Notes: generated by a model from the letters alone, not told the origin. DNA of 64,000 nucleotides from Molanna angustata (GCA_963576475.1 OY754980.1:3005306-3069305); one strand, 5' to 3'; positions 32,840 through 44,254 are shown, numbered from the stretch's first letter. A program made the numbers and translations.

Positions 32840-33650
32840 CAAAAAACATGATAAACAAAAATAATAATAATAATTAAAAAAAAACATGGGTGCTCCCTGA
32901 TTGTTATCATTCCATCACTTTACCTATGTCCATCTAACTAGGAATAATTCCTGTTTTAAGTAAGGACAATTTCAATGTATTTTCACTACGCTTTTACATC
33001 ATGCGATAGAAATTTCAATCGATTGAATTAAAAAAGAACATAAACATCAATAAAAGAAACAAGAAGAAAAACATTTTTGAATGAGAAATTTATTTCAAAA
33101 TGCCATGTTTATGCTCTCTTAGTAAATTTCTCCAAGACAACTATTTTATAAGTTTTACACCGCATGTGCAGTAAAAACAAAAGCATTCGGAAGGAGCAGT
33201 AGGTATCAAGAGAAGAGAGTAAAGGAAAACAACAATTAATCTAATCTAATATGTATCGCATGGAGTGTTTAGTTTTATTTCTGCACGGACCCCTCGTGTT
33301 ATTGTAGCGGGGTGACCGGGTTCGAATCCGAGAGTGCGAGGGTGGGGTTTTACAGATAAACTTGCGCGAGGGTTGTCTAACAATGCACCAGTTAACCGTT
33401 ACAAATTGATACCCAACACTTTGTTCAGCGATTTTGCCATTCAGCAATCATTACAGTTGATAACCTTGCACAGGTTTTACAGGTTTATATTGTGGCTGAA
33501 AGTAAACGATTTAATTTGATTTAAATTATAATGTAACAAATAACTAATTTTTTACGGAGAAAACTCACTCTAAAACTTATTATTATAATATTAACATAAC
33601 AGATTCATGTTTTAGATTAATGTACAGAACATTATAGAAGTCGCACGAAA
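32840..33650. other. No gene; isolated tRNA-like B box
   Basis: GACCGGGTTCGAATCCGAGAG at 33312-33332 resembles a Pol III B box, but no A box or tRNA fold is visible at the expected distance. The rest is AT-rich. Confidence 0.4.
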
Positions 33651-33654
33651 GCAG

Positions 33655-34075
33655 AATAAATGAGATCGCTAAGAAGAATCTGTAATAGGACGATGTATGA
33701 CAGGGTCTGAAATGAGGACATAAGGAAAGAATGTAAGATAAAGAAAGGTGTTATTAATAGAATGAAAGTGAACACATTGAGATGGTTTGGCCACATGGGG
33801 AGAATGAATGAGGAACGCCTGACGAAGAAAATATACATTACGGACAGGAATGGAATGAGAGGTCGGGGCCGCCCACGGAAGGGATGGCACGTCCATGTGA
33901 ACGGTATTTTGAAAGACGGAAATTTTAGAAGCGTGAACAACAGACAATCATGACGTATAAGACGATGTATGAATTTCGCCGAGGAGATGAATGTGTGTCA
34001 AGATAGAAACAAGTGGCGTTCGGTTCTCTCTGCCTACCCCGTGAGGGGACATGGCGTGATGGTATGTATGCATGT
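33655..34075 (+). pseudogene. LINE C-terminal remnant (RMNEERLTKKIY subfamily)
   Basis: Plus frame 33762-33953 reads MKVNTLRWFGHMGRMNEERL, TKKIYITDRNG, GRGRPRKGWHVHVNGILKDG and NFRSVNNRQS, ending in a stop. The tail continues in shifted frames as CQDRNKWRSVLSAYP and VRGHGVMVCMHV. Upstream bases give ECKIKKGVINR. The closest relatives are at 28.5 and 15.06 kb, with tail scraps at 21.65 and 56.65 kb. Confidence 0.85.
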
Positions 34076-34395
34076 AAATAATTAAGGGGCATATAAACCT
34101 AAACACCCCAGTTTGAAAACAAATTCCTCAAATATGTTAAACAGTGTGTTAAAAAATACCATAAGGGTCGTATTACAGGAGTTATTTAAGAAAAATGTAA
34201 GAAAAAGATAAGGTCCCGTACTGCGAGAATACTGCTTACAAAACCTCAACTTTTTTTTTCTCAGATAACTCCCGTAATACGACCCTTATAAGTATTTTCG
34301 ACATTTCTCTAGTGAACGTTCGTCGCACAATTTTAAAATTTATCATAAATTCTCCTAAAGAATTTATTAAAATTTTCACCATATATTACAATCCA
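34075..34395 (-). repeat. Family I repeat, left part of an interrupted copy
   Basis: Minus-strand sequence matches the second half of the 31.5 kb copy (TTTTAAAATTGTGCGACGA, GTTCACTAGAGAAATG) and the 5.8 kb fragment. It contains an inverted pair AAGGGTCGTATTAC / GTAATACGACCCTTAT at 34164 and 34273. Confidence 0.6.
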
Positions 34396-34399
34396 GCAC

Positions 34400-34852
34400 T
34401 TCCAGTACACACTTAATCACACAGGCACCAAGAGTTAGACACAAGAAAATTTGGGGAGTGGAGGAGGAACGCTACAACACTGAGAATGAATGGAGGGCTC
34501 TATGGACGGACTCAGAAGTGAGCAACAATAATCTGCTCCAGGACCCCACCATCCGTGTCCCTGGTTTCGACCTCCCTCGCAGAGCCTGGGTGCAGCTCAA
34601 TAGAATAAGAACAGGCATGGGGTGTTGCAACCATCTTTTATGGAAATGGGGAAATAGAGAATCACCGGGGTGTGACTGTGGCGCAAAGCTCCAAACGATC
34701 CGCCACATTGTTGAAGAGTGCCCGCTGCACAGGTATCCGGGAGAGCTGGGGGACATCCATGGGGCAAAGCAAGAGGCGTTGGAGTTTGAATTTAAGGCTC
34801 TAATGAACTCCATAAACGCAGCCTTTTCTGGGCGAAGAAGAGCCTAGCCATT
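34400..34852 (+). pseudogene. Jockey-superfamily-like LINE C-terminal remnant inserted in family I
   Basis: The open frame 34458-34847 (129 codons) reads PTIRVPGFDLPRRAWVQLNR, IRTGMGCCNHLLWKWG, ESPGCDCGAKLQTIRHIVEE and CPLHRYPGELGD. The C.C...H...C zinc knuckle after the PGFDLPR..W..LNRIRTG.G motif is the hallmark of the post-RT tail of a group of insect non-LTR elements; the clade is not resolved. Its reading frame is intact to the stop, so this insertion looks younger than its host repeat. A relative is at 57.5-58.1 kb. Confidence 0.85.
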
Positions 34853-34855
34853 CGA

Positions 34856-35128
34856 AAAGTAAAGTTAGTATGATATATTTCTTTAAATTACTCCATAACT
34901 ATGTATTGTAGAGAAATAAATCTTTTATGTGCTTAAAGAGTGCATAAAATCAAAGTGAATGACCGGTAAAGTTTTTTCATTTCAAATCAGGTTTATTCTT
35001 AAAACGCAAAAAATAACTAATTTGTTTCTGATACAACTTCATGTTGGGTATCTGATACTTCATGTATAAACCCTTTTTAACGCACGCGATAGTTATACCC
35101 TTACTAACACGTTACTTCATAGTGCATT
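34856..35128 (-). repeat. Family I repeat, right part of an interrupted copy
   Basis: Minus-strand blocks ACGTGTTAGTAAGGGTATAA, CACTTTGATTTTATGCACT and CATAGTTATGGAGTAATTT match the first half of the 31.5 kb copy. Confidence 0.65.
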
Positions 35129-35189
35129 AGGTCTTAATATGTATATAGTCACTAGATTTAGCGTTATATGCCCTATGAAATAGTTTTGA

Positions 35190-35345
35190 TGTGAGGCACC
35201 GACTTAGAATAGTACGTCCGCTCTTTACGATTATCATCGCTTTCGTGTGTCCCGTAAGAGTCGGGTAATCTTAAAAAAATCTCACAAAGTACCTACAGTA
35301 ATGAAGTTCACCACCCATTCTGAATGTAATGCCTTTTTAAATGTA
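35190..35345 (+). repeat. Family C repeat, partial copy
   Basis: GAGGCACCGACTTAGAATAG, GTCCCGTAAGAGTCGGGTAA and TTCACCACCCATTCTGAATG match the fullest copy; the 3' half is missing. Confidence 0.65.
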
Positions 35346-35394
35346 TCATTCATAGTAAATTCGGGTTTCAAATTCATAAGTCTTAAGTCGAGCC

Positions 35395-36015
35395 GGGACA
35401 ACCAGGCAACTCCTGTCTATAAAAAAGGTCCGCCAGATCGCATATCTGGGCCACATAATAACAATGCGGAGAGAAAAATACCACTTGCTTCGATTAATAC
35501 TGAAGGGCAAGATAGACGGTCACCGGGGGACTGGAAGGAGACAGATGTCCTGGCTGCGTCTGCGTAATATCAGGTAATGGACGGGCTTCAGAACTGTGGA
35601 GTAGGTCCATCAGATTCAGTGCGGATCCATTGAGGAATTCAAAAAGAAAGCCAAAGGATATAATATATATTACACAAAAATTCTCGATGGTTGATCTAAG
35701 GGGTAGGCACGGGTTGTTCCGGACTTTGTAGGACCGAAAAATTTAGTATATACATACATGTACAATATTAGTTTTTAATTGTAGTTTATGTATGTACATA
35801 TATATTTTTTTCATATTTCAATGTTGTTATTATTAAGATCACAGCCAAAAATCCCCATAAGGCATAAGGTAAAATAACATGAATATTGTAATTATATTTT
35901 TATGAATAAAAAAAATAAAAATATATTCCGGGCAGCACAGGATAGAGAGGGATTCGCAAATGTGATCTCCAACATCGCGGGTTCCTGACAGGGTACCAGA
36001 AGAAGAAGAAGATAC
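35395..36015 (+). pseudogene. RTE-like LINE C-terminal remnant
   Basis: Around 35442-35575 the plus strand reads YLGHIITMRREKYHLLRLIL, KGKIDGHRGTGRRQMSWLRL and RNIR. This is the LGH..R...Y.LL.LI..GKI.G.RG.GRRQ.SWLRN.R segment of an RTE-like subfamily. A second short LINE end (AGCACAGGATAGAGAGGGAT, GGTTCCTGACAGGGTACCAG, AGAAGAAGAAG) lies at 35930-36012 and also occurs on the minus strand at 38.4 kb. Confidence 0.75.
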
Positions 36016-36474
36016 TTAGTAAGTAAAAATTACAAGTCGGATAAGTATTGAAGAGGTAGTCCAAGTATTACATTATTTTCAAGCAAGAACTTTTATGAAG
36101 AAAACTGGGACGTGATATGATACCTATGTATACTACAGAATATAAGACAAGGCTTATGTATATGCTTTTGTATGCATATACCAGGTAGGTAGATATATAA
36201 TACTGGTACCAAGGTGGCTATGTATCGAGATAATAATGTATTTTTACCAGACACACGAAAGTCAAATATTTACACAGTAGACTTAACCATGACGTATGGA
36301 GCCGAACGCCGCGCCGTAGGAAATAATACCGAATGCTAGGTCGAAATCAGGTAATGAAAAGATTTCGAAAAACATATTTTGTATAAAATACACGTTTTAT
36401 TAATAATCTTTCGTAAAAAACGTAATCAAATCACATCATGACGTTATGCCATAGATATTCCTGATGCCATTATA

Positions 36475-36745
36475 AATTGAAGAATTTGATGGTTTGCTCG
36501 TGAATCCCATTATTACATATTGACCAAATTTATATGGAACCACACCCGAAGTACCCCTTTTCTCGAGAAAAAAAGATTCGTTGAAATCGGACAGCTTAGT
36601 AAAGAATAATCCGCTGAGCTGTGACGACGAGTGATGATTTTTCTTGTGAATCTCACCATCAAATGTTAATCAAATTTAAATGGGACCATCCAAGAGATAC
36701 CTCCTCTCTAAATGAAAATAAACTTTGAAATCGGACAAAGTTGCA
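36475..36745 (+). repeat. Family D repeat
   Basis: Two tandem half-units with ATTGAAGAATTTGATGG, GAATCCCATTATTACATAT, ATATGGAACC and TTGAAATCGGACAG. Compare 21.25 and 54.47 kb. Confidence 0.55.
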
Positions 36746-37075
36746 CTTCTTCTGGGTCACAATCCTAGGATTGATCTGCACCAAACACTCGATCTTTCCA
36801 CTTAGTTCTGTCTATGTAGTTGTTTCTCGGGCGACCTCTACAGTTACCCCCATCAATCATTCCTTCGACGATGGTAAAAAGCAGGCCTGGGTGCCGGATG
36901 CTGTGGCCTTGCCAAGTTGTTCTCTTCATAATTTGCCTTGTCTCTCCAACCCTACTTAGTACCTCGTCGATGCTGATGTGTTCTGACCAGTGAACTTTAA
37001 CCATGCGTTTGTAGCACCACATCTCAAACGTCCATGTTTCACAGCCATATAGCAGTACACTCCAGACAAGAATTA
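36745..37075 (-). pseudogene. RTE-like LINE RT C-terminal remnant
   Basis: The minus strand reads LLYGCETWTFEMWCYKRMVK, VHWSEHISIDEVLSRVGE, GHSIRHPGLLFTIVEGMI and GGNCRGRPRNNYIDR. This is the LYG.ETWT....FEMW.YRRM.KI.W..H..NEEVL.R segment just after the RT domain, ending in the GRGRPR motif. About 110 codons are readable with few disruptions. Confidence 0.85.
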
Positions 37076-37085
37076 GTAATAATAA

Positions 37086-37475
37086 TAGTAAACTTTATTT
37101 AGACGTAAAAACATATATAAAAATTAATACATCTAGTCTTGGAAGTCTTGGAAGTTGCTCTTCGTGGCTACAAGGTCCGCATATGTCCAATGGGTCCAAA
37201 GAATTTCCCTCGGACATCGTCGTAGAGTTCTCGTTGGAAAGTTGACACGGAGAAGTTAGTGCATCCCCATAAGATATGCTCAGAAGTCTGTTCAGGGTTA
37301 TCACATAGCTGACATTAGGACGAACCGGATATGTGAAAACGAAAGAGATAACTTTTGAAACTGCCGTGTCCAGTAAGTACCTACTTAATTGCGTGGTCCA
37401 ATAATCGGGAACAACCCACGAAGAAGAAACTCGAGTTCTCACATCGGGAAGAAATAAAAATGTTAGTCTGCGCAC
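37086..37475 (-). pseudogene. Jockey/R1-like LINE C-terminal remnant with zinc knuckle
   Basis: One minus frame is open for 126 codons, but the family match is in another: CQLCDNPEQTSEHILWGC, then TNFSVSTFQRELYDDV and GKFFGPIGHMRTL. The CxxC ... HxxxxC knuckle followed by R is typical of the last part of jockey/R1-like ORF2. The long open frame here is therefore the misleading one. It ends next to an (AATA)-type 3' end. Confidence 0.7.
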
Positions 37476-37497
37476 GGAAGAAGAAAACCAGCGACGT

Positions 37498-37675
37498 ACA
37501 GCTTACAACCTGTCATGGGCTGGCTTCTTGAGTTCCCTTATCAATGAAATTTTTTTAAGTTCTATCTATGTATATATTTCAATAATGGGATACAATAATA
37601 ACACATTTTAACTATCGCCATCTATGAAATAACGAAGAAACCTTTTTTGTAAAGCCACATATTGAGAAATTATTT
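37498..37675 (-). repeat. Family A repeat, minus copy
   Basis: CAGCTTACAACCTGTCATGG and CTGGCTTCTTGAGTTCCCTT, then ATCGCCATCTATGAAATAAC and AGAAACCTTTTTTGTAA up to ATTGAGAA, are the reverse complement of the 62.49 kb copy. Confidence 0.65.
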
Positions 37676-37807
37676 TATTTTTGTAAACAATTAAAGCTAC
37701 AGTCCTTACACATGAGGTGACAATGCTCTCGCACAAATGTCACCCCTGAACTTCGCAAGTATTATTTCATTTTTGGCTTGTTTACCTATTTGTACCAATG
37801 TGTATGT

Positions 37808-37972
37808 AAATCAAATATTTTATTTTAAAGTTGCATATACGCAAACACTGGATTTTTATTCCCTGTCGAGAGTCAATGATATTTTTTTGACATATTTTTA
37901 ACTTCTCAATAGAGACGAAGTAACTACCGTCTCTGTAATATTTGCGTATATGCAACTTTTAAAATAAATATT
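37808..37972. repeat. Foldback variant of family A
   Basis: TTTTAAAGTTGCATATACGC (about 37832) and GCGTATATGCAACTTTTAAA (about 37943) are inverted copies of about 33 bp. Between them lie CCCTGTCGAGAGTCA and TCTCAATAGAGACGAAG, as at 3.96 and 39.4 kb. Confidence 0.65.
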
Positions 37973-38384
37973 CGATTTAAATAAAAAATATATTTAATTA
38001 TTAACGTTTCAACTAGTCCATAAAATTCCTTTCTAGTGTCATGGACACATGTGTGTCAGCCATACGTTAGTTTTTGCCTCAGAAAGGAGAATGACACAAT
38101 TTATTAACAGCATAGTGACATTTTTAATCACCATGTGTCATTTTTCGTGTCTGGTTCAGGTACCTATGTACGATTCGTATTATTGACATAATTTTTATTT
38201 TATTTTTAATGTTTTTCTGCGTTCCAAAATATATTTCCAAGTAAAAACGAGTGGGTTGTGGCTGTAACTTAATTCTCATAATATACTCGTACACTAATTT
38301 GTAAATCTATACTTAATACATGATTTGTTTGTTACTTTCTTCACGAGGCTTATTAACAAACGGCAATTTCATCCAACAAACCTT

Positions 38385-38510
38385 CTTCTTCTTCTGGTGC
38401 CCTGTCAGGAACCCCCGACGTTGGCGATCACTCTGGTGAATCCCTTTCTGTCCTGTGCCCGGAATATCTGTTCCACAGTTTTGAAGCTCGTCCTTCTTCA
38501 AATATGTATT
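38385..38510 (-). pseudogene. LINE 3'-end remnant
   Basis: The minus strand reads EQIFRAQDRKGFTRVIANVG, GS, stop, then QGTRRRRR. It is the homologue of the plus-strand scrap at 35930-36012. Confidence 0.6.
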
Positions 38511-39010
38511 TGATAATTTTGTCAAATTCAACACCAAACATAGTATTCAGCAATCTATACCTACGAGATGCCGATAATTCGCTGGAATTTCAGAAAAATT
38601 GCGACATAACGCTGTCAGTGTGATCTTGGTTACATGTGTTTGTGTTGTTATGACAAAAAAACATTTTACGCGTCATTCTAAAGTGAGGTTGGGAGTTAGT
38701 ATTTAAGTACGTAGAACTCTGCATTCGGGTCATAAAGGGAAAATAATATTTTATTTATTAATTTATTTTATTTTATTTCATCTCAACAGCTATTTCATAA
38801 ATTACTTAAAAACATTAAACATATCAAATCCAATTACAGAAATGTCTTAAATTATTTTTAAAATAATGCTAGAAGGTAGATATTCAATATACTTATAAAT
38901 AATATACTTACAAATTAAATATAATACTTATACTATATTACTTATTTTATATTTAAACTTACACTTATAATTTAAATATAATATTATGAGTAATTTTGTT
39001 ACTAGAAACA
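38511..39010. other. No gene seen
   Basis: AT-rich spacer with ATTTATT and TATA-rich tracts. Bases 38521-38660 share blocks (CGAGATGCCGATAATTCGCT, GGAATTTCAGAAAAATTGCG) with 41820-41960, so a further old repeat is present. Confidence 0.45.
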
Positions 39011-39013
39011 ATG

Positions 39014-39058
39014 AATGTTTGTTTATATAATAAATGTGATTTATTATATAAACAAACA
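39014..39058. repeat. 17-bp stem hairpin
   Basis: TTTGTTTATATAATAAA and TTTATTATATAAACAAA flank a 6-nt loop. Confidence 0.7.
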
Positions 39059-39239
39059 AAGGGAAGTGTAGGATGGGATATACGTTAGTTAGAGAATAGA
39101 GAGGAAGTGCGTGAGTTTAAAGCGAGATTTGAAGGTTGAAGTGATGATTTGAAGTGATGGGGTAGTTCTAATGTCCAATGTTAATTTTTTTCCATAACAG
39201 GGCAGCATGAATGGTAAAGGTAGATGAATAATCAAGTAT

Positions 39240-39470
39240 GTTTATTTCATATACGCAAACATTGGATGTAATCCCTGTTATTTGACGTCGATTTCTTTTT
39301 TACTACTCAATTGAGTTCCTAGTTTTCCTATTTTTATAATATTTCAACTTTGTCTCTATTAAGAAGTTAAAAATTTGTCGAATATTTTTATTATTGCATA
39401 TGCGCAAACATTGGATTTTTTTCCCTGTCGGGAGTCAAAGGTATTTTTTAACAGATTTTTAATTAGTGTA
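39240..39470. repeat. Family A-related fragments
   Basis: CATATACGCAAACATTGGAT and ATATGCGCAAACATTGGATT both occur here, followed by CCCTGTCGGGAGTCAAAGG and AACAGATTTTTAATTA, as beside the 3985 palindrome. Confidence 0.55.
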
Positions 39471-39474
39471 ACTT

Positions 39475-39722
39475 CAGGAGAGATGGACCACTTTTTTTAA
39501 ATGTATCATAACTTTGTTCAGTTTAGAAATAAAATCACAAATTAATATTGTATTTATAGCTTTATCAATTATAAAATAAAAAAATATAAAATAAATCAAA
39601 TTTGTCAACAAATAAAACAATACTGAGGTGATGAAAAAAAAACTAACTTCGGTCCATCTATCCCGAGAAGGCAGGTGAGATGGACCACCTTGTGTGGGAG
39701 AGATGGACCAAGGAAGTCTAAA
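39475..39722. repeat. Dispersed AGATGGACCA motif cluster
   Basis: GAGAGATGGACCAC (39478), CGGTCCATCT (39651, inverted), TGAGATGGACCACC (39678) and GAGAGATGGACCAAGG (39701) occur within 250 bp. No function is assigned; an old repeat is likely. Confidence 0.5.
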
Positions 39723-40065
39723 CAAAAAAAGACAATCGACTAAAAAATTTGAAAGTTACATCACATATAGGTATCGCACATATCGGAGAAAGAGAAATTC
39801 TCATGAAACCAGCGTTCATATATGGTACCCACATTTTATCCATTCTTGGTTCAATCGCGAATGACCATACAGCTCTCCACATTATGCACATTCATTTTCA
39901 TCCCAGATTAAGTCAAGATCGCTGTCATCATGATGGCTAATAAAACTACTTGTAGATGTATCAGAGCTATATCTCGCCTTTCTTATATTTTCTTCCTTTT
40001 CTTACTATTTTTCTTCTGAACGCAAATGAGATCCCTATCAATTCAATTTTTGAAAGTTCTATAAT

Positions 40066-40255
40066 ATATTGTATTAAAAAGGCATAATTGGTGAACGTTG
40101 CGCAAGCGCATAAAGTGATCACGTAAACCAGCCGATGACAGGTCGTAAGCCCTGTAGGTGCCTTGATTTCCCGGTTCTCCTACAGTAAATATTCCAACTT
40201 CGTCTCTATTGAGATAATTAAAAATCTGTTAAAAAATTAAAAAATTGTCATTAAA
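40066..40255 (+). repeat. Family A repeat, single-arm copy
   Basis: From TGGTGAACGTTGCGCAAGCG to GAGATAATTAAAAATCTGTT it is almost identical to the loop plus right arm of the 3985-4258 palindrome. Confidence 0.85.
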
Positions 40256-40734
40256 AAAAGATTGTGTAACGCGAGATGGTTGTCGACTGTTCTTTCTTCT
40301 TTATTTATTTCTTTTTTCTTTTGTATTTTATATTCTTCGTTAGTTTATTCTGTTGTAGTAATTTTAATTTATCAGATTCATGACTAGTTCTCCTATATTT
40401 TAAACATTCACCAGTTCAATGTATAACTTCCTCAACTCCAAAGAAAGACAAATTTGTTTTCTATCGTTCTGCATTTTACGAACGTTGAAAGGCAATCGCA
40501 AACATGACTAGTACATTTTCCTTTATATATCTGGCATAAATATTTTATAAAGTGTTTCCCCTTGACGTCACTTCATCCACTGCTCTCCATCTACCGTTCT
40601 CTTCCTTACTTCCTTCCGTACTGCTGCACGATGCTTCTACTCCTGTTTACATTATTTCTACGAGTGGATCCACCTGACACACTTTGATGGTAATAATTTC
40701 ATCACAATCATTTCGGGGCAAGCTGTGAGACACA

Positions 40735-40958
40735 GCTAATAGTGTTTCCACTAATATCAATTAGGTTTCCTTTTCGGGTGTCACGTAAGAGCCGGGCTAT
40801 CGAAACAACACCAGACAAAATAACATATTAGATAATTTTTGCAAAGTTTGAAACTGTTACGACCTGGACTAGCTGGAGCCGCTGACAGATCGGAATGTCG
40901 AACACTTCTTTTAGATGCCAGATCCCACCTTGGGATGTCGAGCTGATGATGATGATGA
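40735..40958 (+). repeat. Family C fragment followed by a LINE tail
   Basis: Bases 40735-40830 hold GTGTCACGTAAGAGCCGGGC and neighbouring family C blocks. Bases 40855-40958 read LLRPGLAGAADRSECRTLLL and DARSHLGMSS, stop, then TGATGATGATGA: the AADR..WR.L...AR.H.GL ending of an RTE-like LINE with its short tandem 3' tail. Confidence 0.6.
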
Positions 40959-40959
40959 C

Positions 40960-41097
40960 ACTGTCACTTCATGATAGGATTCCATAATCACATAGAATTA
41001 ATGTAACTGTCACATCACGATAGAACTCCATAATCACATAGAATTAATGTAACTGTCACTTCATGATAGAACTCCATAATCACATAGAATTAATCAA
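40960..41097 (+). repeat. 46-bp tandem repeat, three units
   Basis: ACTGTCACTTCATGATAG starts at 40960, 41006 and 41052. Each unit includes CCATAATCACATAGAATTAA, and the units differ by only a few bases. Confidence 0.9.
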
Positions 41098-41104
41098 ACT
41101 ATTA

Positions 41105-41415
41105 TTTCAAAATAAAAGTTTTATAAGCCTATAAATATCAATATATTCTGAAATTTTGGGCTTTTAAATTGAGCGGATCAAAATTTATAAGATACACACA
41201 CACACACTAAATGTTCTACTCCGAATTGAGTAAATTCGTGTACATATATGTAGAACATTTATACTGCGAAGCCTCTAAGTTGGTGTTTTTTGACAAAGTT
41301 GGAAAAACCGTGAAAAATATAGACCCTGCAAACAAATCTCGCGTATTTTGACTTGATACTTTGTCGATATGTCAAGAGAATAAAATTCTCTTGAACAATC
41401 GACAGTTAGATTATT
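41105..41415 (+). repeat. Family E repeat, copy 1
   Basis: AAATTGAGCGGATCAAAAT, a short (AC)n, AAATGTTCTACTCCGAATT, TGCGAAGCCTCTAAGTTGG and TGTCGATATGTCAAGAGAA match 57180-57500 throughout. Non-coding. Confidence 0.75.
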
Positions 41416-41419
41416 TTTG

Positions 41420-42780
41420 TTTTGTTTATGTAAAGTAGGTATCTTCCTCATAACAGGATTTAATCCTAGGCTCGAATGAAGTCCGACCTAAATACTAACT
41501 ACGTTTTCATTGCACAGTCGTTCACTACAATTCGGAGATCATTTGGCTTCCTAACTTAAGGATGCTACGACATTTTTGTAATATGAGAATTGCTTTGCAG
41601 AGATATATCTTAATAATTAGGGCGTTGGCGTAAACTAACATTTGCGAACTGTCAAAGAGTATGTTTTTTTTAAAGTTTGGCAACCCACCCAAATCGAGGG
41701 TGATTTGTATCGCGATTATTGATCGCGATGATTTTACGCGTAGTTTGATACTAAAATACGAGATGTTTTCGATGGATGATGATTTTAACAACTTCGTCAA
41801 ATAAATACGTTATTTGGAGATCTTGTCAAATCAAATCCCACACAGAGTATTCAGAGATCCATACGAGATGCTGAAAATTCTCTGGAATATCAGAAGAATC
41901 GTGATATAGAGCTATCAGTATTGGCTTGGTTTCATGAAAAAAAAAAACATTTTAAACGTCAGTATGAACCCATAGAAAACAATTTCTTTCTTTCCAACGA
42001 CCTTAAGTTTGGCGTAGGATTAAGTATTTAGTAAGTGATGTCTCTGCAACGCGATTGCTAACTTAAGAATATAAAATACTCCAGTGAGGGAAAGAGTTAG
42101 TATAGGCCGGCCACGCTTGACTTTAGTATGACGTCATCAAAAAACTATGCGACCCGTCGTAAGTCGTATGTTTTTACATGTAATTTGGATGCCAATACGG
42201 TGACCATCATTTTGTTTACAATGGACCCAATTTTTTTATTTAACTTTGATCATCTTTCCATTTTCACTTATTACATCATTTAAGACAATAAAGAATGTAA
42301 TTATTAATTCTTACCTTACTTAACATGTCTGCGTAAGGGCAGCTATAAGGAATTAGGTCCATTCTACGCTTCCGAAGTAGTGCACTACGTAGCCTTTGGG
42401 AAGGTTTGCAATCTGATAAATTAATAATATATTTTTTCGATCTTATAATAAGAGAAGGTGAAACACAGAATTCGGTCAAGATTGTTCTATAGTAGGGCTG
42501 CTGTGTTAATGGAGGAGTCCGAGAAGCAACTGGTTCGAGTATGTTGAAGGTTTACTGTGATTTGATGTTGCAACTGAGGACTTTACACAATATAAACAAT
42601 TTTTCAAAAGTAAAACAGGTCATGTTAAACACATCATATTTAATAAATAATAAAATATCAATGACAAATAAATGGTTGTGGTGTGTATGAAACAAATTTC
42701 ATACATTCTATTTGTTAAAATAATGCTTTTGTTGTTTAAAAATACGCACTAGGACAAATTGTCACCCTATAGACGAAGAT
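41420..42780. other. No gene seen
   Basis: Includes the 41820-41960 block shared with 38.5 kb. Otherwise AT-rich sequence without recognised features. Confidence 0.4.
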
Positions 42781-43375
42781 TTGAAATATTTCTTTAAAAC
42801 GTCATTCACATTCACAAACGTCACGTGGTATCTTCGAAATAAGTGTATGATTTATAAAAGACGTACGTTTCAACATTTTATATGGGAGTTTGGTTTTTTC
42901 ACTGCGACTTACTTTCATCTTCCGTCTTTGTTTTTTTATATACAGAGAATAAGAAATAGATACATTAAAAGCAGAAGTATTTTTGTTCGATCGACATATT
43001 TTTGCGATGAGTCATACCAAAGTCAAGATTGGCCAGCCTATATTAAGTTACCTAGGACTGTGCATTCCGGTCCTAGTGAGGTAGGCACTAATCGAAGATA
43101 TGTAGATATAATAAACATTTTTAAAGAAATAAAATCTAGAATGTGGGTGCCTGCCAATGAACATATATGCATAATTCATAGAGTTGAGCGTTCACATCAG
43201 GAATGCAGAAACCTGACGAAAAAATGCACAAAGCCGATAGAGAATTTCTGAAAGAGGGAAATATAAGAAACTTGAATAACAGACAAGCATGTAATAACAA
43301 CATATCGTGCTCATATCTTTCTGCCTGCTCCGTGTGGGACATGGTGTGATGGCATGTATGAATGTGAAAATGAGA
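42781..43375 (+). pseudogene. Unassigned ORF running into a LINE tail
   Basis: A 156-codon frame (42781-43251) is rich in aromatic residues and shows no family motif. Its last third overlaps a mutated LINE tail (VERSHQECRNLTKKCTKPIE, then KREI and CSYLSACSVWDMV) of the RMNEERLTKK subfamily. The ORF is best treated as accidental; the LINE scrap (43185-43375) is the real content. Confidence 0.45.
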
Positions 43376-43880
43376 GAATGTACATATAATATCGTTTTGA
43401 CTGTAAGTAGTTCGATGTACATATAAAATTATAGGTAAGTAGATACAGTCAGGTAAACCATCTGGTCTATTATGTTTCTGGATACAGAGGCAGAGCAATA
43501 TTTCATTACAATGCAAATATTTGATTTCGAGCAGAAACTTGAAGAATAATAATATAATAATATATAAAACAGCCGAGAGAGAGTGAGGCAAAGTCGGTGT
43601 TGAAAACGTTGAAACTTTGTCAAGGGTTTTTACACTCTTTGCCAAGAACAGAAAACTCTCCAGGCACGCTGAGATGGGAGTTAAGGAAAGGAAAGGGGTA
43701 GGTACAATATTATAGAACAGAGAGGGTTGGCTTACAGAAGAATGGGGAACGATGGAAAATATACGGGCGGAAATAGAAATGGCCAGTCAGCGGTTTCTGA
43801 TCCGTATTTTGTTTTAACTTATTGCTGGATGTAGAAAATATTTATTTTTTAATTACGCAAATCATCCATACATAATACTC

Positions 43881-44066
43881 GGATTTCAAAATCAGCAGGA
43901 GTATCTCGTAGTTTCGTCCTATAATCATGTAGCCCAAATATGCCAGTTTACACTGTTGAATCTTTGACAGCGGATTTTAAAATTAGCCGGAGTATCCCGT
44001 AGTTTCGTCCTATAATCATGTAACCGAAATATGCCAGTTTACGCTGTTGAATCGTTGACAGCGGCT
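43881..44066 (+). repeat. 91-bp tandem duplication
   Basis: GAGTATCTCGTAGTTTCGTC and GAGTATCCCGTAGTTTCGTC mark two units 91 bp apart, each closing with TATGCCAGTTTACRCTGTTG and TTGACAGCGG. Confidence 0.9.
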
Positions 44067-44254
44067 CTGTGGAGTGTTTGTAACTCTGTCCACGGAACGC
44101 GCAATATTTATTTTATTTATTCAAGGTTACATACAGTTTTTCGTTAAATAAACATAAAATCTTAAAATGAATGAACAACTACAAAACCAAGATTGTAACA
44201 CCAATTACTAAGATACAAAATAAATAATTATATTATTATTTAAATAATATAATC

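Noticed and set aside
33312..33332. B-box-like GGGTTCGAATCC
   Set aside because: No A box or cloverleaf can be placed upstream.
34472..34813. 113-codon minus-strand ORF
   Set aside because: It is antisense to the LINE zinc-knuckle frame, which carries the family motifs.
42781..43251. 156-codon ORF as a host gene
   Set aside because: It runs into a mutated LINE tail and has no recognisable motif.
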